NCBI GenBank assembly: GCA_036231525.1 | Contig: JAZAGZ010000114.1 | Coordinates: forward strand, 1 to 24,508 | Length of the DNA stretch: 24,508 nt | Direction of reading: 5' to 3' | From: UBA6522 sp036231525 | GTDB taxonomy: Bacteria; Pseudomonadota; Gammaproteobacteria; Steroidobacterales; Rariloculaceae | Part shown: positions 16,272 through 24,384 of the stretch, in pieces | Numbering within the stretch: position 1 is the first letter of the stretch | Layout of the letters: each line of letters starts with the position of its first letter | Position numbers and translations under genes: made by a program | The notes under the pieces: generated by a model | What the model was told of the DNA's origin: nothing | Seen by the model: only the letters and a program-made list of their open reading frames with translations | Database searches by the model: none

Positions 16272-17587
16272 CAGGCTTTGAGATTGGGCTTTTTTCGGTT
16301 CTCGCGATTCTGGTTCTCATCTATGCGGGGCTTTACGTGCCAGTTGCACTGGGGTTGGTTTCATTTATAAGCGTGTGGTTGTTGCGGGGCACGTTGGAAG
16401 CGCCAATTTATCTGTTGACGTTAGCAGCTTCTAATAGTCTTGAAGATTATATTTTTGGAGTAATCCCATTATTTGTTCTTATGGGTCTACTGGTGAGTCA
16501 GTGTGAGTTGGGTCGCGACATCTATGAGGTTGCCAATTATGCTTTGCGCCGCTTAAAAGGTGGTTTGGGGGTTGCTACCGTTGCAGCGAATGCTGCGTTC
16601 GCTGCGATTACCGGTGTGAGTATTGCCTCTGCTGCAGTATTTACCCGTGTTTCGGTGCCTGAAATGCTTCGATTTGGTTACCAACCTCGTTTCGCTGTAG
16701 GTGTTGTAGCAGGAAGTTCTGTTCTTGGGATGTTGATCCCGCCAAGCGTTATGCTGATCATTTATGCATTAATCACGGAGCAGTCTGTCGCTGATTTATT
16801 TACGGCGGGGATAATACCGGGAATATTACTATCGCTTGCTTATGCCGTTGCTATCGTTGGTATGGCGAAGTTTTTTCCTAATTATGTTGGCGGGGAGAAT
16901 GCAGCAGCCCAGGCGACGATAAAGCGGAAGATGTCCTCAAAAGAAATTACTTCTAAAACCGCACCTATCGTGATTCTTGTGTTGTTAGTACTGGGGGGTA
17001 TCTACGGAGGTTTTTTTACTCCTACGGAAGCAGGTGCAGTTGGGGCTCTCGGTGCCCTGGTTATTGCGCTTTTAAAACGTAAGTTAGATCGTAATGTGCT
17101 CTGGCATGTTCTTGTAGAAACCGGACACATCGCCGCGTCGATTTTGCTGCTAATTGTAGCTGCGACTATGTACAGTCGAATGCTGGCATTGTCTGGTCTG
17201 CCTAACGATCTGGGCGAGTGGATAACTCAAGCGGAAATCGGTCTCTATGGCATTCTTGCGATTTACGTATTGGTCCTTATTCTTATGGGAACAATATTGG
17301 ATACGACTTCCATCATTCTGATTATGGTGCCGTTGTTTTTGCCTATCATGGAGCCTTATGGCATTAGTCTAGTGTGGTTTGGAATCGTTACGATAGTTGG
17401 TGCTGAGATCGGATTGTTGACGCCACCTCTTGGAATCGCCTGCTATGTTATCAAAGCGACCTTGGCTGATGATGACCGAATTTCACTGTTTGATATTTTT
17501 GCAGGTGCGTTCCCATTCGCGCTGATCATGTTGTTAGTATTAATCTTGTTAATCATATTTCCTGGATTGAGTCTTGTTCTAGTCTAG
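16268..17587 (+). CDS. TRAP transporter large permease DctM (system 2)
   Basis: 439 residues from ATG 16268, which overlaps the DctQ stop (ATGA). The frame is open further upstream to 16142, but that part lies inside DctQ. The length is typical of DctM. Signature segments are ATVAANAAFAAITGVSIASA near residue 102, AGSSVLGMLIPPSVMLIIYA near 147, GGIYGGFFTPTEAGAVGALG near 243 and LTPPLGIACYVIKA near 384. The first is nearly identical to that of the fused system 1 protein. DctM carries the substrate and cation path. It ends in LILLIIFPGLSLVLV, close to the system 1 end, LLMMFPTLSLLLL. Confidence 0.92.
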   Translation: MTGFEIGLFSVLAILVLIYAGLYVPVALGLVSFISVWLLRGTLEAPIYLLTLAASNSLEDYIFGVIPLFVLMGLLVSQCELGRDIYEVANYALRRLKGGLGVATVAANAAFAAITGVSIASAAVFTRVSVPEMLRFGYQPRFAVGVVAGSSVLGMLIPPSVMLIIYALITEQSVADLFTAGIIPGILLSLAYAVAIVGMAKFFPNYVGGENAAAQATIKRKMSSKEITSKTAPIVILVLLVLGGIYGGFFTPTEAGAVGALGALVIALLKRKLDRNVLWHVLVETGHIAASILLLIVAATMYSRMLALSGLPNDLGEWITQAEIGLYGILAIYVLVLILMGTILDTTSIILIMVPLFLPIMEPYGISLVWFGIVTIVGAEIGLLTPPLGIACYVIKATLADDDRISLFDIFAGAFPFALIMLLVLILLIIFPGLSLVLV

Positions 17588-17644
17588 AATTCAGGCGAGA
17601 TTATTTTACTATTGAATAGCTTTATATGCTGAATGTTGCATGGG

Positions 17645-18697
17645 TTACTGTGATATCAGCATTTCATAGGTGCCGGCCACATTTAGAGCACGCGAAAGGT
17701 TGTATTCGATAAGATGATCGTAATCCTCCATTAGGATCGTTTCTACGAGCTCCTCTTTGTTCTTTCCCTCATCGATTCCCGCTGACACGGCTGCGACGAG
17801 TTGTTCAAGGTATTCTCGTTGTTCAGTCACGTCTGCCTTTGTGCCGGGTAACTCATGCCCGGGTGAAATGACATCGAAATCGAGTTGCTCCACCTGCCGG
17901 AGCGATTCAACCCAATCAGGCATAAAGCCGCCATGGAGTTGGGTACGTGGTGGTCGTTTCGGTGTCAGAAAATCCACGGTGTAAATTATTCGTTCTTCTG
18001 GGAAGAGTACAACCGTCATATCGTCCGTGTGATTTCGGCCTGTATAGTGCAGTTCTACTGTTTTGCCTCCGAGCGTGATTGTCGCATGATCTGAGTAATA
18101 GATATCTGGGGGAATCTGGGATCCTCTAAACTGTCTAGCCCAGATTTCAGCTCGATTTAATTCGTTATTTCCGTCTGTGTCAGCTCGGGAAAAATTATTT
18201 GCCAAAGCAGTGCCTTCCGCCTCTATTTGCTGAATAAATCCATCTTGGTTAGCATCCCAGAGTTTCTCGCGAGGTAGAAGTGGCGTGCTTTCCTCTGGGG
18301 GCACAAGATTTTTTCGCATATTCTCATGCCCGATAAAGATTGCGGTATCGGCAAAAGCCTCGCCTCCGCTTGCATGGTCGTTATGGGCGTGACTGTAGAT
18401 TACATATCGAACTGGTAGGCCGAAGCGCGCATCCAATTGTTCTCTAAGCCAGAGTGCTACCCGTGAGTTTGCTGGATCCACCAGAATTATTCCTTCGGGT
18501 GTGACAAGGAACATCCCGAAGTGTCGAAGGCTTCTGAACCGATACAGATCACCCGTAAGATTGGTGATATCAAATTCTGGAAGTCCTTCCCCTGTTCCAA
18601 AACCTACACTTTGTGCATTTGTGAATTGTATTGCACTGTAGCTCCAGCCGATCGTTATGGTCAGAATCAGTATCTTCTTAAGCATAGAATCACCCAT
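17645..18697 (-). CDS. Exported metallo-beta-lactamase-fold hydrolase with inserted EF-hand pair
   Basis: 350 residues from ATG 18697; ATG 18685 and the open frame to 18751 are alternatives. A signal peptide ends near FTNA-Q. The metallo-hydrolase motif SHAHNDH gives ligands His103, His105, Asp107 and His108. Further ligands are probably His223 (GRNHTDD), Asp242 (YTVDF) and His281 (SPGHE). Between the second and third groups are two calcium-binding EF-hand loops, DANQDGFIQQIE (148-159) and DTDGNNELNRAE (173-184). Both have acidic or Asn residues at loop positions 1, 3 and 5 and Glu at 12. The enzyme should act outside the inner membrane. Relatives include periplasmic beta-lactamase-like and quinoprotein-relay hydrolases; the substrate is unknown. 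It is transcribed away from the TTT operon. Confidence 0.85.
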   Translation of the reverse strand: MGDSMLKKILILTITIGWSYSAIQFTNAQSVGFGTGEGLPEFDITNLTGDLYRFRSLRHFGMFLVTPEGIILVDPANSRVALWLREQLDARFGLPVRYVIYSHAHNDHASGGEAFADTAIFIGHENMRKNLVPPEESTPLLPREKLWDANQDGFIQQIEAEGTALANNFSRADTDGNNELNRAEIWARQFRGSQIPPDIYYSDHATITLGGKTVELHYTGRNHTDDMTVVLFPEERIIYTVDFLTPKRPPRTQLHGGFMPDWVESLRQVEQLDFDVISPGHELPGTKADVTEQREYLEQLVAAVSAGIDEGKNKEELVETILMEDYDHLIEYNLSRALNVAGTYEMLISQ

Positions 18698-18788
18698 ATG
18701 TTTTCTTTTTGCTTTATAGGAGGGATGTTGGATCATCCGGCTCCAGAACACTAGCCACTCGAGTAACGTTTAATAGTCGCAAAGTTTA

Positions 18789-18817
18789 TTGACACCCGGG
18801 GGGAATTGCCAGACGAT
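18789..18817 (+). promoter_or_regulatory. Candidate promoter for the TctCBA-MmgE/PrpD operon
   Basis: A perfect -35 TTGACA (18789-18794) is followed after 17 bases by a weak -10, GACGAT (18812-18817), in the gap between the divergent hydrolase and TctC genes. The weak -10 suggests an activator may be needed. Confidence 0.4.
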
Positions 18818-18877
18818 GAGCCGACCTCAACGTACTAGCCTTTGGTCGCGAATCATAAAAGGATATTGTCCACGAGC

Positions 18878-19831
18878 ATGCTCAACTTCGTTTCGAAGAT
18901 TACAGTGGCTCTCGTAATAATGATTACGACCCATGTGGCAGTTGCACAGGATCGCTACCCTCGAGAACTGATTACGCTTATCACCCACTCAAGTCCCGGA
19001 GGAGGAAGCGACATTTTTTTGCGGCAACTGGCTCGATTTTTAGGCCCAGAATTAGGCGTTGACATCGTTGTGGAGAACATGCGTGGTGGTAGCGGTGCGC
19101 GCGCCGTCGCAGAGCTTATTAATTCGCCCGCCGATGGGAGTACCTTCTACGCTTATACGCCGACAATTATCTACACATCTCTGCTCAGTGCGCCAGCCTA
19201 CACCTATCGAGACCTAGAACCCCTGGTTAATGTGTTTTTTGATCAGGCGGTCATATACACAAGTTCTGTTGGTCCCTTCGAGACTCTTAATGATGTAATT
19301 GAAACGGCGCAGATGCGGCGTGGACGTTGGGGCGCGTCGACGCCTGCTTCGTTAGAAAGACAGGCACTTGAACAACTGAAAAGTGTCACAGGTGTACTTC
19401 CTGCCATCGTTACTCACGAAGGGGGAGGGGATTTGCTTCTAAATGTGTTGAATGGAACCCTCGACATTGGCGTCGGTGAGGCACAGGAGATTAGAAGTCA
19501 ATTAGAAGCGGGCAGAATCCGCCTTCTGGCAGTATTCAGTGAGAATCGGATGGAGAGGTTGCCAAACGTGCCGACTGTTAAAGAGCTTGGTTACGATCTA
19601 GTGCTGACAAAATTTCGTGGTCTAGCGGGGCCACCGGGGACACCTCCTGTAATAACCGCAGCATTGGAGCAAGCTATTCAGCATCTACTTGACAGCCCCG
19701 AGTACCGTGCCATATACGAAGAGGAAATGTTGACCGCAACCTATATGCCTCACGAAGAGTTTGAGCTCTTTATAGGCACCTTTGCTGCAGAGACTGAAAG
19801 TTTTCTTCGAAATACTGGTGTTATTCAGTGA
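18878..19831 (+). CDS. tctC: TctC-family substrate-binding protein of a TTT transporter
   Basis: 317 residues from ATG 18878, close to the usual size. In-frame TTG codons at 18842 and 18866 are alternatives, because AAAAGGA (18857-18863) lies rather far from the ATG. A Sec signal peptide ends at AVA-QD (about residue 23). The mature protein has THSSPGGGSDIFLRQLA (36-52) and VENMRGGSGARAVAEL further on, the two hallmark loops of the Bug/TctC family that surround the ligand. Such proteins bind tricarboxylates, dicarboxylates or aromatic acids in the periplasm. It heads an operon with TctB, TctA and an MmgE/PrpD enzyme, so the ligand is probably that enzyme's substrate or precursor. Confidence 0.9.
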   Translation: MLNFVSKITVALVIMITTHVAVAQDRYPRELITLITHSSPGGGSDIFLRQLARFLGPELGVDIVVENMRGGSGARAVAELINSPADGSTFYAYTPTIIYTSLLSAPAYTYRDLEPLVNVFFDQAVIYTSSVGPFETLNDVIETAQMRRGRWGASTPASLERQALEQLKSVTGVLPAIVTHEGGGDLLLNVLNGTLDIGVGEAQEIRSQLEAGRIRLLAVFSENRMERLPNVPTVKELGYDLVLTKFRGLAGPPGTPPVITAALEQAIQHLLDSPEYRAIYEEEMLTATYMPHEEFELFIGTFAAETESFLRNTGVIQ

Positions 19832-19852
19832 GGCGAAGGTAGAGGAAGAGAG

Positions 19853-20323
19853 TTGGCGCGGGATTTGTATTGTTCCATTGGGCTTTTGGTTGTAGCTGCT
19901 TGGTATTACTACGCTGCCAGCGGAATAGGGCGCAGCGCTTTATCCGATGAGATCGGTGCGACAGGTTTGCCTATGGCCTATGCATTAGCGTTAGCCAGTA
20001 TCGGGTTGTTAATGGCTTTGCAGGCAATACTAAGGCGTATCTTGAGACGTGCCCAAGCCGAGCCGAGAATAGAACTCCCCAGGTTGATCTTCATGCTCCG
20101 CCGTGCTGGCGGGGTTTTAGGTATTGGCATTGCTTATCTCTTGATCGTTACGACCGTTGGATATGTGATTGCGCTAATCATGGTATTGGCAGCAATGTTG
20201 GTTTATCTAGGAGAGGGATTGAACGTCCAAGTTGCATTAGTTTCCATAGGTGGGGCGTGCTTTTTTTGGGTGCTATTCGAGTATTTTTTGGGTATCTCGA
20301 TGCCGGGATTCTGGGGTCTGTAA
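19853..20323 (+). CDS. tctB: TctB-family small permease of a TTT transporter
   Basis: 156 residues from TTG 19853, with a purine-rich AGAGGAAGAGAG just upstream; no ATG in frame would keep the first helix. Four hydrophobic helices are visible: about residues 6-22, 40-60, 82-105 and 112-150. This is the standard size and topology of TctB, which is poorly conserved and recognised mainly by its position between tctC and tctA. It starts 22 bases after TctC ends and stops 4 bases before TctA begins. Confidence 0.82.
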   Translation: MARDLYCSIGLLVVAAWYYYAASGIGRSALSDEIGATGLPMAYALALASIGLLMALQAILRRILRRAQAEPRIELPRLIFMLRRAGGVLGIGIAYLLIVTTVGYVIALIMVLAAMLVYLGEGLNVQVALVSIGGACFFWVLFEYFLGISMPGFWGL

Positions 20324-20326
20324 TCA

Positions 20327-21835
20327 GTGGGCATTATTTATCAAGGAGTTGATTTGCTCCTGCATACGCCATTGCTTTTCGTTGCTATGGCGGGTGTTGG
20401 GTGGGGAATCCTCGGAGGTGCATTACCAGGAATTTCACCATCCATTGCCATGGCATTGCTTTTACCCCTTACGTATGGGATGGAGCCAGGGTTAGCCATC
20501 GTATTGTTAGCGTCGACTTACGTGGGCGCCGAATACGGGGGGTCTATACCTGCGATACTCATCAACACGCCAGGCACAAATGCAGCTGCGGCGACGGTGC
20601 TGGACGGTTACGAGATGCAGAGACAGGGTCGTGGTGGAGAAGCTTTGGGTATTTCTCTTTATTCGGGGGTGCTCGGAGGGCTCTTTGGTCTGACCATGTT
20701 AATTTTGTTGACCGAGCAGTTGGCCGAAGTGGCACTTGCGTTCACGCCCATGGCATATTTTTCACTAGGACTTTTGGGCCTGAGTGTCATTGTGTCGTTG
20801 TCGGGTGAATCTTTACTCAAGGGGTTTGCAGCCGCTTTGCTCGGACTGATGATTGCAACAGTAGGCTCGGACCCGATTTCCGGTGTATCTCGTTTTACCT
20901 ATGGTCAGCCAGAGCTTCTGGATGGGATTGCGCCGATTCTTATTATGGTGGGACTCTTTGCTGTCAGCGAGTTGCTGCGACAGGCTAGTGTGCCGGTTTG
21001 GGATAAGCCTATGGGTGAAGGCGCGCGTTTGAAGTTACCGGATGGGCCGATGCGTCGGCGTTTAATTAAGCCTCAATTGCTAGGGTCCGTTATTGGCACC
21101 GTTGAAGGCGTTATGCCTGGTGCGGGGGGGACCATAGCATCGTTTATGTCGTATAACGAGGCCCGTCGCTGGTCTAAGAATAAGGACGAGTTTGGTAAGG
21201 GGTCTCCCGAGGGCGTAGCAGCTCCGGAGACAGCGAATAATACGGTAGCTTCAACTGCGTTAGTCCCTGTACTGAGTTTTGGTATCCCGGGTTCTAACTC
21301 GGCCGCGATTCTCCTTGGAGGGTTATTGGTCCATGGGCTCCTTCCAGGGCCTAGACTGTTTGAGGAGAACAGCGGCATTGTCATTGGTTTGTACACAGGT
21401 CTCTTTGTGGCGACGCTATCGCTATTGGTGCTTGGAATGTTGATACTTCCGGTTTGCCTATGGTTAGTGAATCGTCCCAAGGCTTATTTGATGGCGTTTA
21501 TCTATGCGTTAATTTTTTCTGGGATTTATTCCATAGATCAGAGTCTTTTTGATCTGGGTTTGGTACTAGGAGCGGGTACCGTTGGGTTTTTTATGCGGTT
21601 GGCGGGGTTCCCGTTTCTGCCAACGGTTCTTGGTGTTGTTCTGGGTTATCTCGTTGAGTCAAATTTTCGACGTTCATTAGTGCTTTCCGGTGGCGACCAC
21701 GCTATCTTTTTGGAAGACCCAATCTCATTAGGTCTGCTGATTGTCGCAGGGATATTTATTCTTGGCTCGTTAAGCGCACGTATGTGGGTAGGTTGGCGAT
21801 CTTTGCGGGGGGGGTCAACATCAGGTTTGGTATGA
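20327..21835 (+). CDS. tctA: TctA-family large permease of a TTT transporter
   Basis: 502 residues from GTG 20327, with GGGG about 10 bases upstream. The family hallmarks are GGALPGISPSIAMALLLPLT (about 29-48), AEYGGSIPAILINTPGT (about 67-83) and AATVLDGYEM (about 87-96). A second-half GTVEGVMPGAGGTIASFMSY repeats the PG-rich motif. About twelve helices; the length is typical. It moves the solute from TctC into the cell with proton or sodium coupling. Its TGA overlaps the ATG of the MmgE/PrpD gene. Confidence 0.93.
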   Translation: MGIIYQGVDLLLHTPLLFVAMAGVGWGILGGALPGISPSIAMALLLPLTYGMEPGLAIVLLASTYVGAEYGGSIPAILINTPGTNAAAATVLDGYEMQRQGRGGEALGISLYSGVLGGLFGLTMLILLTEQLAEVALAFTPMAYFSLGLLGLSVIVSLSGESLLKGFAAALLGLMIATVGSDPISGVSRFTYGQPELLDGIAPILIMVGLFAVSELLRQASVPVWDKPMGEGARLKLPDGPMRRRLIKPQLLGSVIGTVEGVMPGAGGTIASFMSYNEARRWSKNKDEFGKGSPEGVAAPETANNTVASTALVPVLSFGIPGSNSAAILLGGLLVHGLLPGPRLFEENSGIVIGLYTGLFVATLSLLVLGMLILPVCLWLVNRPKAYLMAFIYALIFSGIYSIDQSLFDLGLVLGAGTVGFFMRLAGFPFLPTVLGVVLGYLVESNFRRSLVLSGGDHAIFLEDPISLGLLIVAGIFILGSLSARMWVGWRSLRGGSTSGLV

Positions 21836-23226
21836 CAAGTCAGCTCCAAAAAACATCAGATTTATCTGTTGCACGTGTATTAGCTGAGTGGATTGAGTCG
21901 GTTGAGGCGCGCCGTCTTCCAGTTGAGGTAGTGCGTGCTTGTGAGAGTACGCTGATTGATACGCTCGGGCTCGGTTTTGCGGCTTGCAATGAAGGTTATG
22001 TGAATGCTTTACGAGAATCCTGGAGAGGTGAGGGTGCTTGTACAGTTTTGGGCGAATCTGAGAAACGAGATTCTGTGAGTGCAGCCATGATTAACGGAAC
22101 TGCAGCACACGGAGAGGATTTTGATAATACTTTTGAGGGTTGCCCAATTCATTCTGGTGCGGTGGTTGTACCGGCTGTCTTGGCTGCTGCAGAGGCTTAT
22201 GGCTTGACGGGTCGCCAGGCTCTCAAGGGGTTAGTAGTGGGTATTGAAGTCATGTGCCGGTTAGGCCTTGTAGTTCAGAGAGGAGTCCACACGGCAGGGT
22301 TTCATCCCACTGGGGTTCTTGGTGCCATGGCTGCTACTGCCGGGATTGCATCAGCCTGTAATCTTCCATCAAAGGCAATTGTTAATGCGTGGGGCATCGC
22401 TGGCAGCATGGCAGGCGGACTCATTGAGTACTTGTCCGATGGTACTTGGACAAAACGCATGCATGCTGGGTGGGCTGCTCAGAGTGGTTTGCGAGCTGTT
22501 GCGATGGCGCGCGCTGGCTTTACCGGTCCGGCAACGGTCTTTGAGGGCCGTCATGGCTTGATGCATGGATTTGCCCCGTCAGTAGATCCTGATTTTTCAA
22601 TCCTAACCAGTGATCTTAGTGAAGAGTGGTGGGCAAGTCGTGTGGCGTTCAAGCGTTATGCGTGCGGCACTATGGCTCAACCATTTGTAGATTGCGCGAT
22701 ACGTTTGTCAAAAAAAGTGTCAGCTGAGGAGGTTAAATTACTTGTTTGCAGTGTAGGGGAGGGTACAGTGCATCGGCTATGGGAACCCCTTGAAGATAAA
22801 CGGCGACCACCCAATGCTTATGCAGCAAAATTTAGTACACCTTACTGTGTTGCAGTTGGTTTCCTCAGGGGTGACGCAGGTCTGGCAGAATTCACGGATG
22901 AGTCTGTGTGTGATAAATCAGTTCTTGATCTAGCGCAACGTGTTAGCTACGAGATCGATCCTGATGACGAGTATCCACAGAACTACACTGGGAGAATCCG
23001 CGCATCCCTTTTAAATGGTAGTGAAATTGAAGAGTTCCAACCATATCTTTGTGGCGGCAGTCGTTCGCCCATGAGTCGCGATGAGTTGCTATCAAAGTGT
23101 TCAGCTAATTTGCGTTATGGTGGATTTGCTGCTGAGTCTGTAGATCACGTCGCGCGTTTTTCAGATAGCCTTACTACATCAGATGGCATTCCCGATGTCA
23201 GCTTGCTTGAGTTAAAGGCTATTTGA
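21832..23226 (+). CDS. MmgE/PrpD-family protein (2-methylcitrate dehydratase / cis-aconitate decarboxylase superfamily)
   Basis: 464 residues from ATG 21832, which overlaps the TctA stop in ATGA; an ATG at 21784 lies inside tctA. Family segments are NGTAAHGEDFDNT (88-100), PIHSGAVVVPAVLA (105-118), AGFHPTGVLGA (155-165) and TKRMHAGWAAQSG (207-219). Likely active-site residues are His93, Asp96, Thr100, His158 and Lys208. In the KRYACGTMAQPFVDC segment (274-288), Met281 stands where methylcitrate dehydratases have the histidine of FHAQ. Family members dehydrate 2-methylcitrate, decarboxylate cis-aconitate or act on other acids. Coupling to a TTT transporter points to an imported tri- or dicarboxylate. 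No other propionate-pathway gene is present, so methylcitrate is not assured. Confidence 0.88.
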   Translation: MTSQLQKTSDLSVARVLAEWIESVEARRLPVEVVRACESTLIDTLGLGFAACNEGYVNALRESWRGEGACTVLGESEKRDSVSAAMINGTAAHGEDFDNTFEGCPIHSGAVVVPAVLAAAEAYGLTGRQALKGLVVGIEVMCRLGLVVQRGVHTAGFHPTGVLGAMAATAGIASACNLPSKAIVNAWGIAGSMAGGLIEYLSDGTWTKRMHAGWAAQSGLRAVAMARAGFTGPATVFEGRHGLMHGFAPSVDPDFSILTSDLSEEWWASRVAFKRYACGTMAQPFVDCAIRLSKKVSAEEVKLLVCSVGEGTVHRLWEPLEDKRRPPNAYAAKFSTPYCVAVGFLRGDAGLAEFTDESVCDKSVLDLAQRVSYEIDPDDEYPQNYTGRIRASLLNGSEIEEFQPYLCGGSRSPMSRDELLSKCSANLRYGGFAAESVDHVARFSDSLTTSDGIPDVSLLELKAI

Positions 23227-23331
23227 AACACATTCTCGGCTGTAATTTGTTGTTGGACCTAGTGCGCCTTGGGTCTACGGTAGAATTCTGGTTGAAGGCT
23301 GGGCTCCAAACAGCATTTATACTGCCGCAGA

Positions 23332-24126
23332 CTAATCTGTGCCGTTTTCTAGAAAGCTTTCGAACTCACTGAAATCTAAGTAGTCTCCAGAGCAACTGAT
23401 CTCACTGAGCTCCCAATGTGCTGGGGCCAAGCGGTAGTATAGAGTTTCTGCGACCCAGGGTTCGGCTAAAGCAATGGGGTCTTCCATCGTGATGTTGACC
23501 TCCAAGTTTAGATTATCGATTCGATGGAAGACTTCTGTTACTTTCAATTGGGGACTATGTTGGTAGCCGGATCTATCTATCCAGGTTCGTTCATCTATGC
23601 CCACTGTTGTCACTACAAACGTGGTGTCATTTTCCCAATGACCGATCGAGTTACCCAGCCACAGTGCGATCGGATCTTCCGGGTGATCACGACCATCAGT
23701 AAAGACGCGTCGTATAGTGTGATCGTACTCGTAGAGGATGATCATTTGAGTGGCCGTATAGACGATCTCAAAGGGATAAGGGTGGAAGTAGACTCGTGGA
23801 ACTCCTGGTGGATAACATCGGGTTAATACAGGGTCATTAGTTTCTGCAAGTGAAAAACCACCGGCATTGGAGTTTTTAGAGTTAGTGAGTTGTTCTTCTC
23901 CCCAAGCCGTGACTCTCGGTGGATCGGGGGTCCATGTGGAATTGCTATAAAACGCGCCCTCGGGCCTAATTCTCGTCCATACGCCTTTAAGCTCACGTGT
24001 GGGCGGTGGCCCATTTTCCAGAGGTATCACATTGGCTGGGGTTCCTGTCCCAAATTGCGCATGACCAACCTGTGAGAGGCTGAGTGCTACCAATACCGAG
24101 AAAATTAAACAATTTGTACGGCCCAT
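23332..24126 (-). CDS. Exported protein of unknown function
   Basis: 264 residues from ATG 24126. A signal peptide ends at GHA-QF (about residue 23). The mature part begins with a proline-rich segment and GVWTRIRPEG. It continues with TQMIILYEYDHTIRRVFTDG, ALWLGNSIGHWENDTTFVVT and ERTWIDRSGYQHS, a pattern I recall from an uncharacterised exported family common in marine proteobacteria and acidobacteria. Two cysteines (in LTRCYPPG and ISCSGDY) could form a disulfide. No catalytic motif is recognised. It is divergent from a DUF6152-like gene, a neighbour I associate with this family, so the two may act together. Confidence 0.72.
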   Translation of the reverse strand: MGRTNCLIFSVLVALSLSQVGHAQFGTGTPANVIPLENGPPPTRELKGVWTRIRPEGAFYSNSTWTPDPPRVTAWGEEQLTNSKNSNAGGFSLAETNDPVLTRCYPPGVPRVYFHPYPFEIVYTATQMIILYEYDHTIRRVFTDGRDHPEDPIALWLGNSIGHWENDTTFVVTTVGIDERTWIDRSGYQHSPQLKVTEVFHRIDNLNLEVNITMEDPIALAEPWVAETLYYRLAPAHWELSEISCSGDYLDFSEFESFLENGTD

Positions 24127-24229
24127 TTTCCCTCTCTCATCCGGATCTTCATTGTTACTCTTGGCCGTTTATACGTTTCAGTCTAACACTTCTCATAATG
24201 GGACTGATTGGCAGCGGCTTTCTAAGTCT

Positions 24230-24244
24230 AGGCTAAGCTAGCCT
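24230..24244. repeat. Perfect 6-base inverted repeat upstream of the DUF6152-like gene
   Basis: AGGCTA, loop AGC, TAGCCT. It sits in the 258-base divergent gap and has no following T-run. It could be an operator or an RNA hairpin; a chance occurrence is possible. Confidence 0.3.
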
Positions 24245-24345
24245 TTAGTCTCTTCAAGACCAGTTGCTTAGATATTACCTGCGTTAGAATAGCTAAATAC
24301 CGCATTTTGTAATAGCCACCCATGGATGAGCGAGAAAGCCAAGGG

Positions 24346-24377
24346 ATGGAGGAATGGAGGAATGGAGGAATGGAGGG
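24346..24377 (+). repeat. Four tandem copies of ATGGAGGA just before a start codon
   Basis: Units at 24346, 24354, 24362 and 24370 are identical except that the last ends in G. Each unit contains both a Shine-Dalgarno core (GGAGG) and an ATG. Because the unit is 8 bases, neighbouring ATGs fall in different frames. The final GGAGG lies about 8 bases before ATG 24385. Confidence 0.9.
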
Positions 24378-24384
24378 CTTAGAG

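Noticed and set aside
20401..20808. Plus-strand 135-codon open frame
   Set aside because: It is an out-of-frame reading within tctA, whose family motifs run in the other frame.
23259..23278. Hairpin between the MmgE/PrpD gene and the convergent exported-protein gene
   Set aside because: The GACCTAG/TTGGGTC stem relies on two G-T pairs and has no T-run, so it was not called as a terminator.
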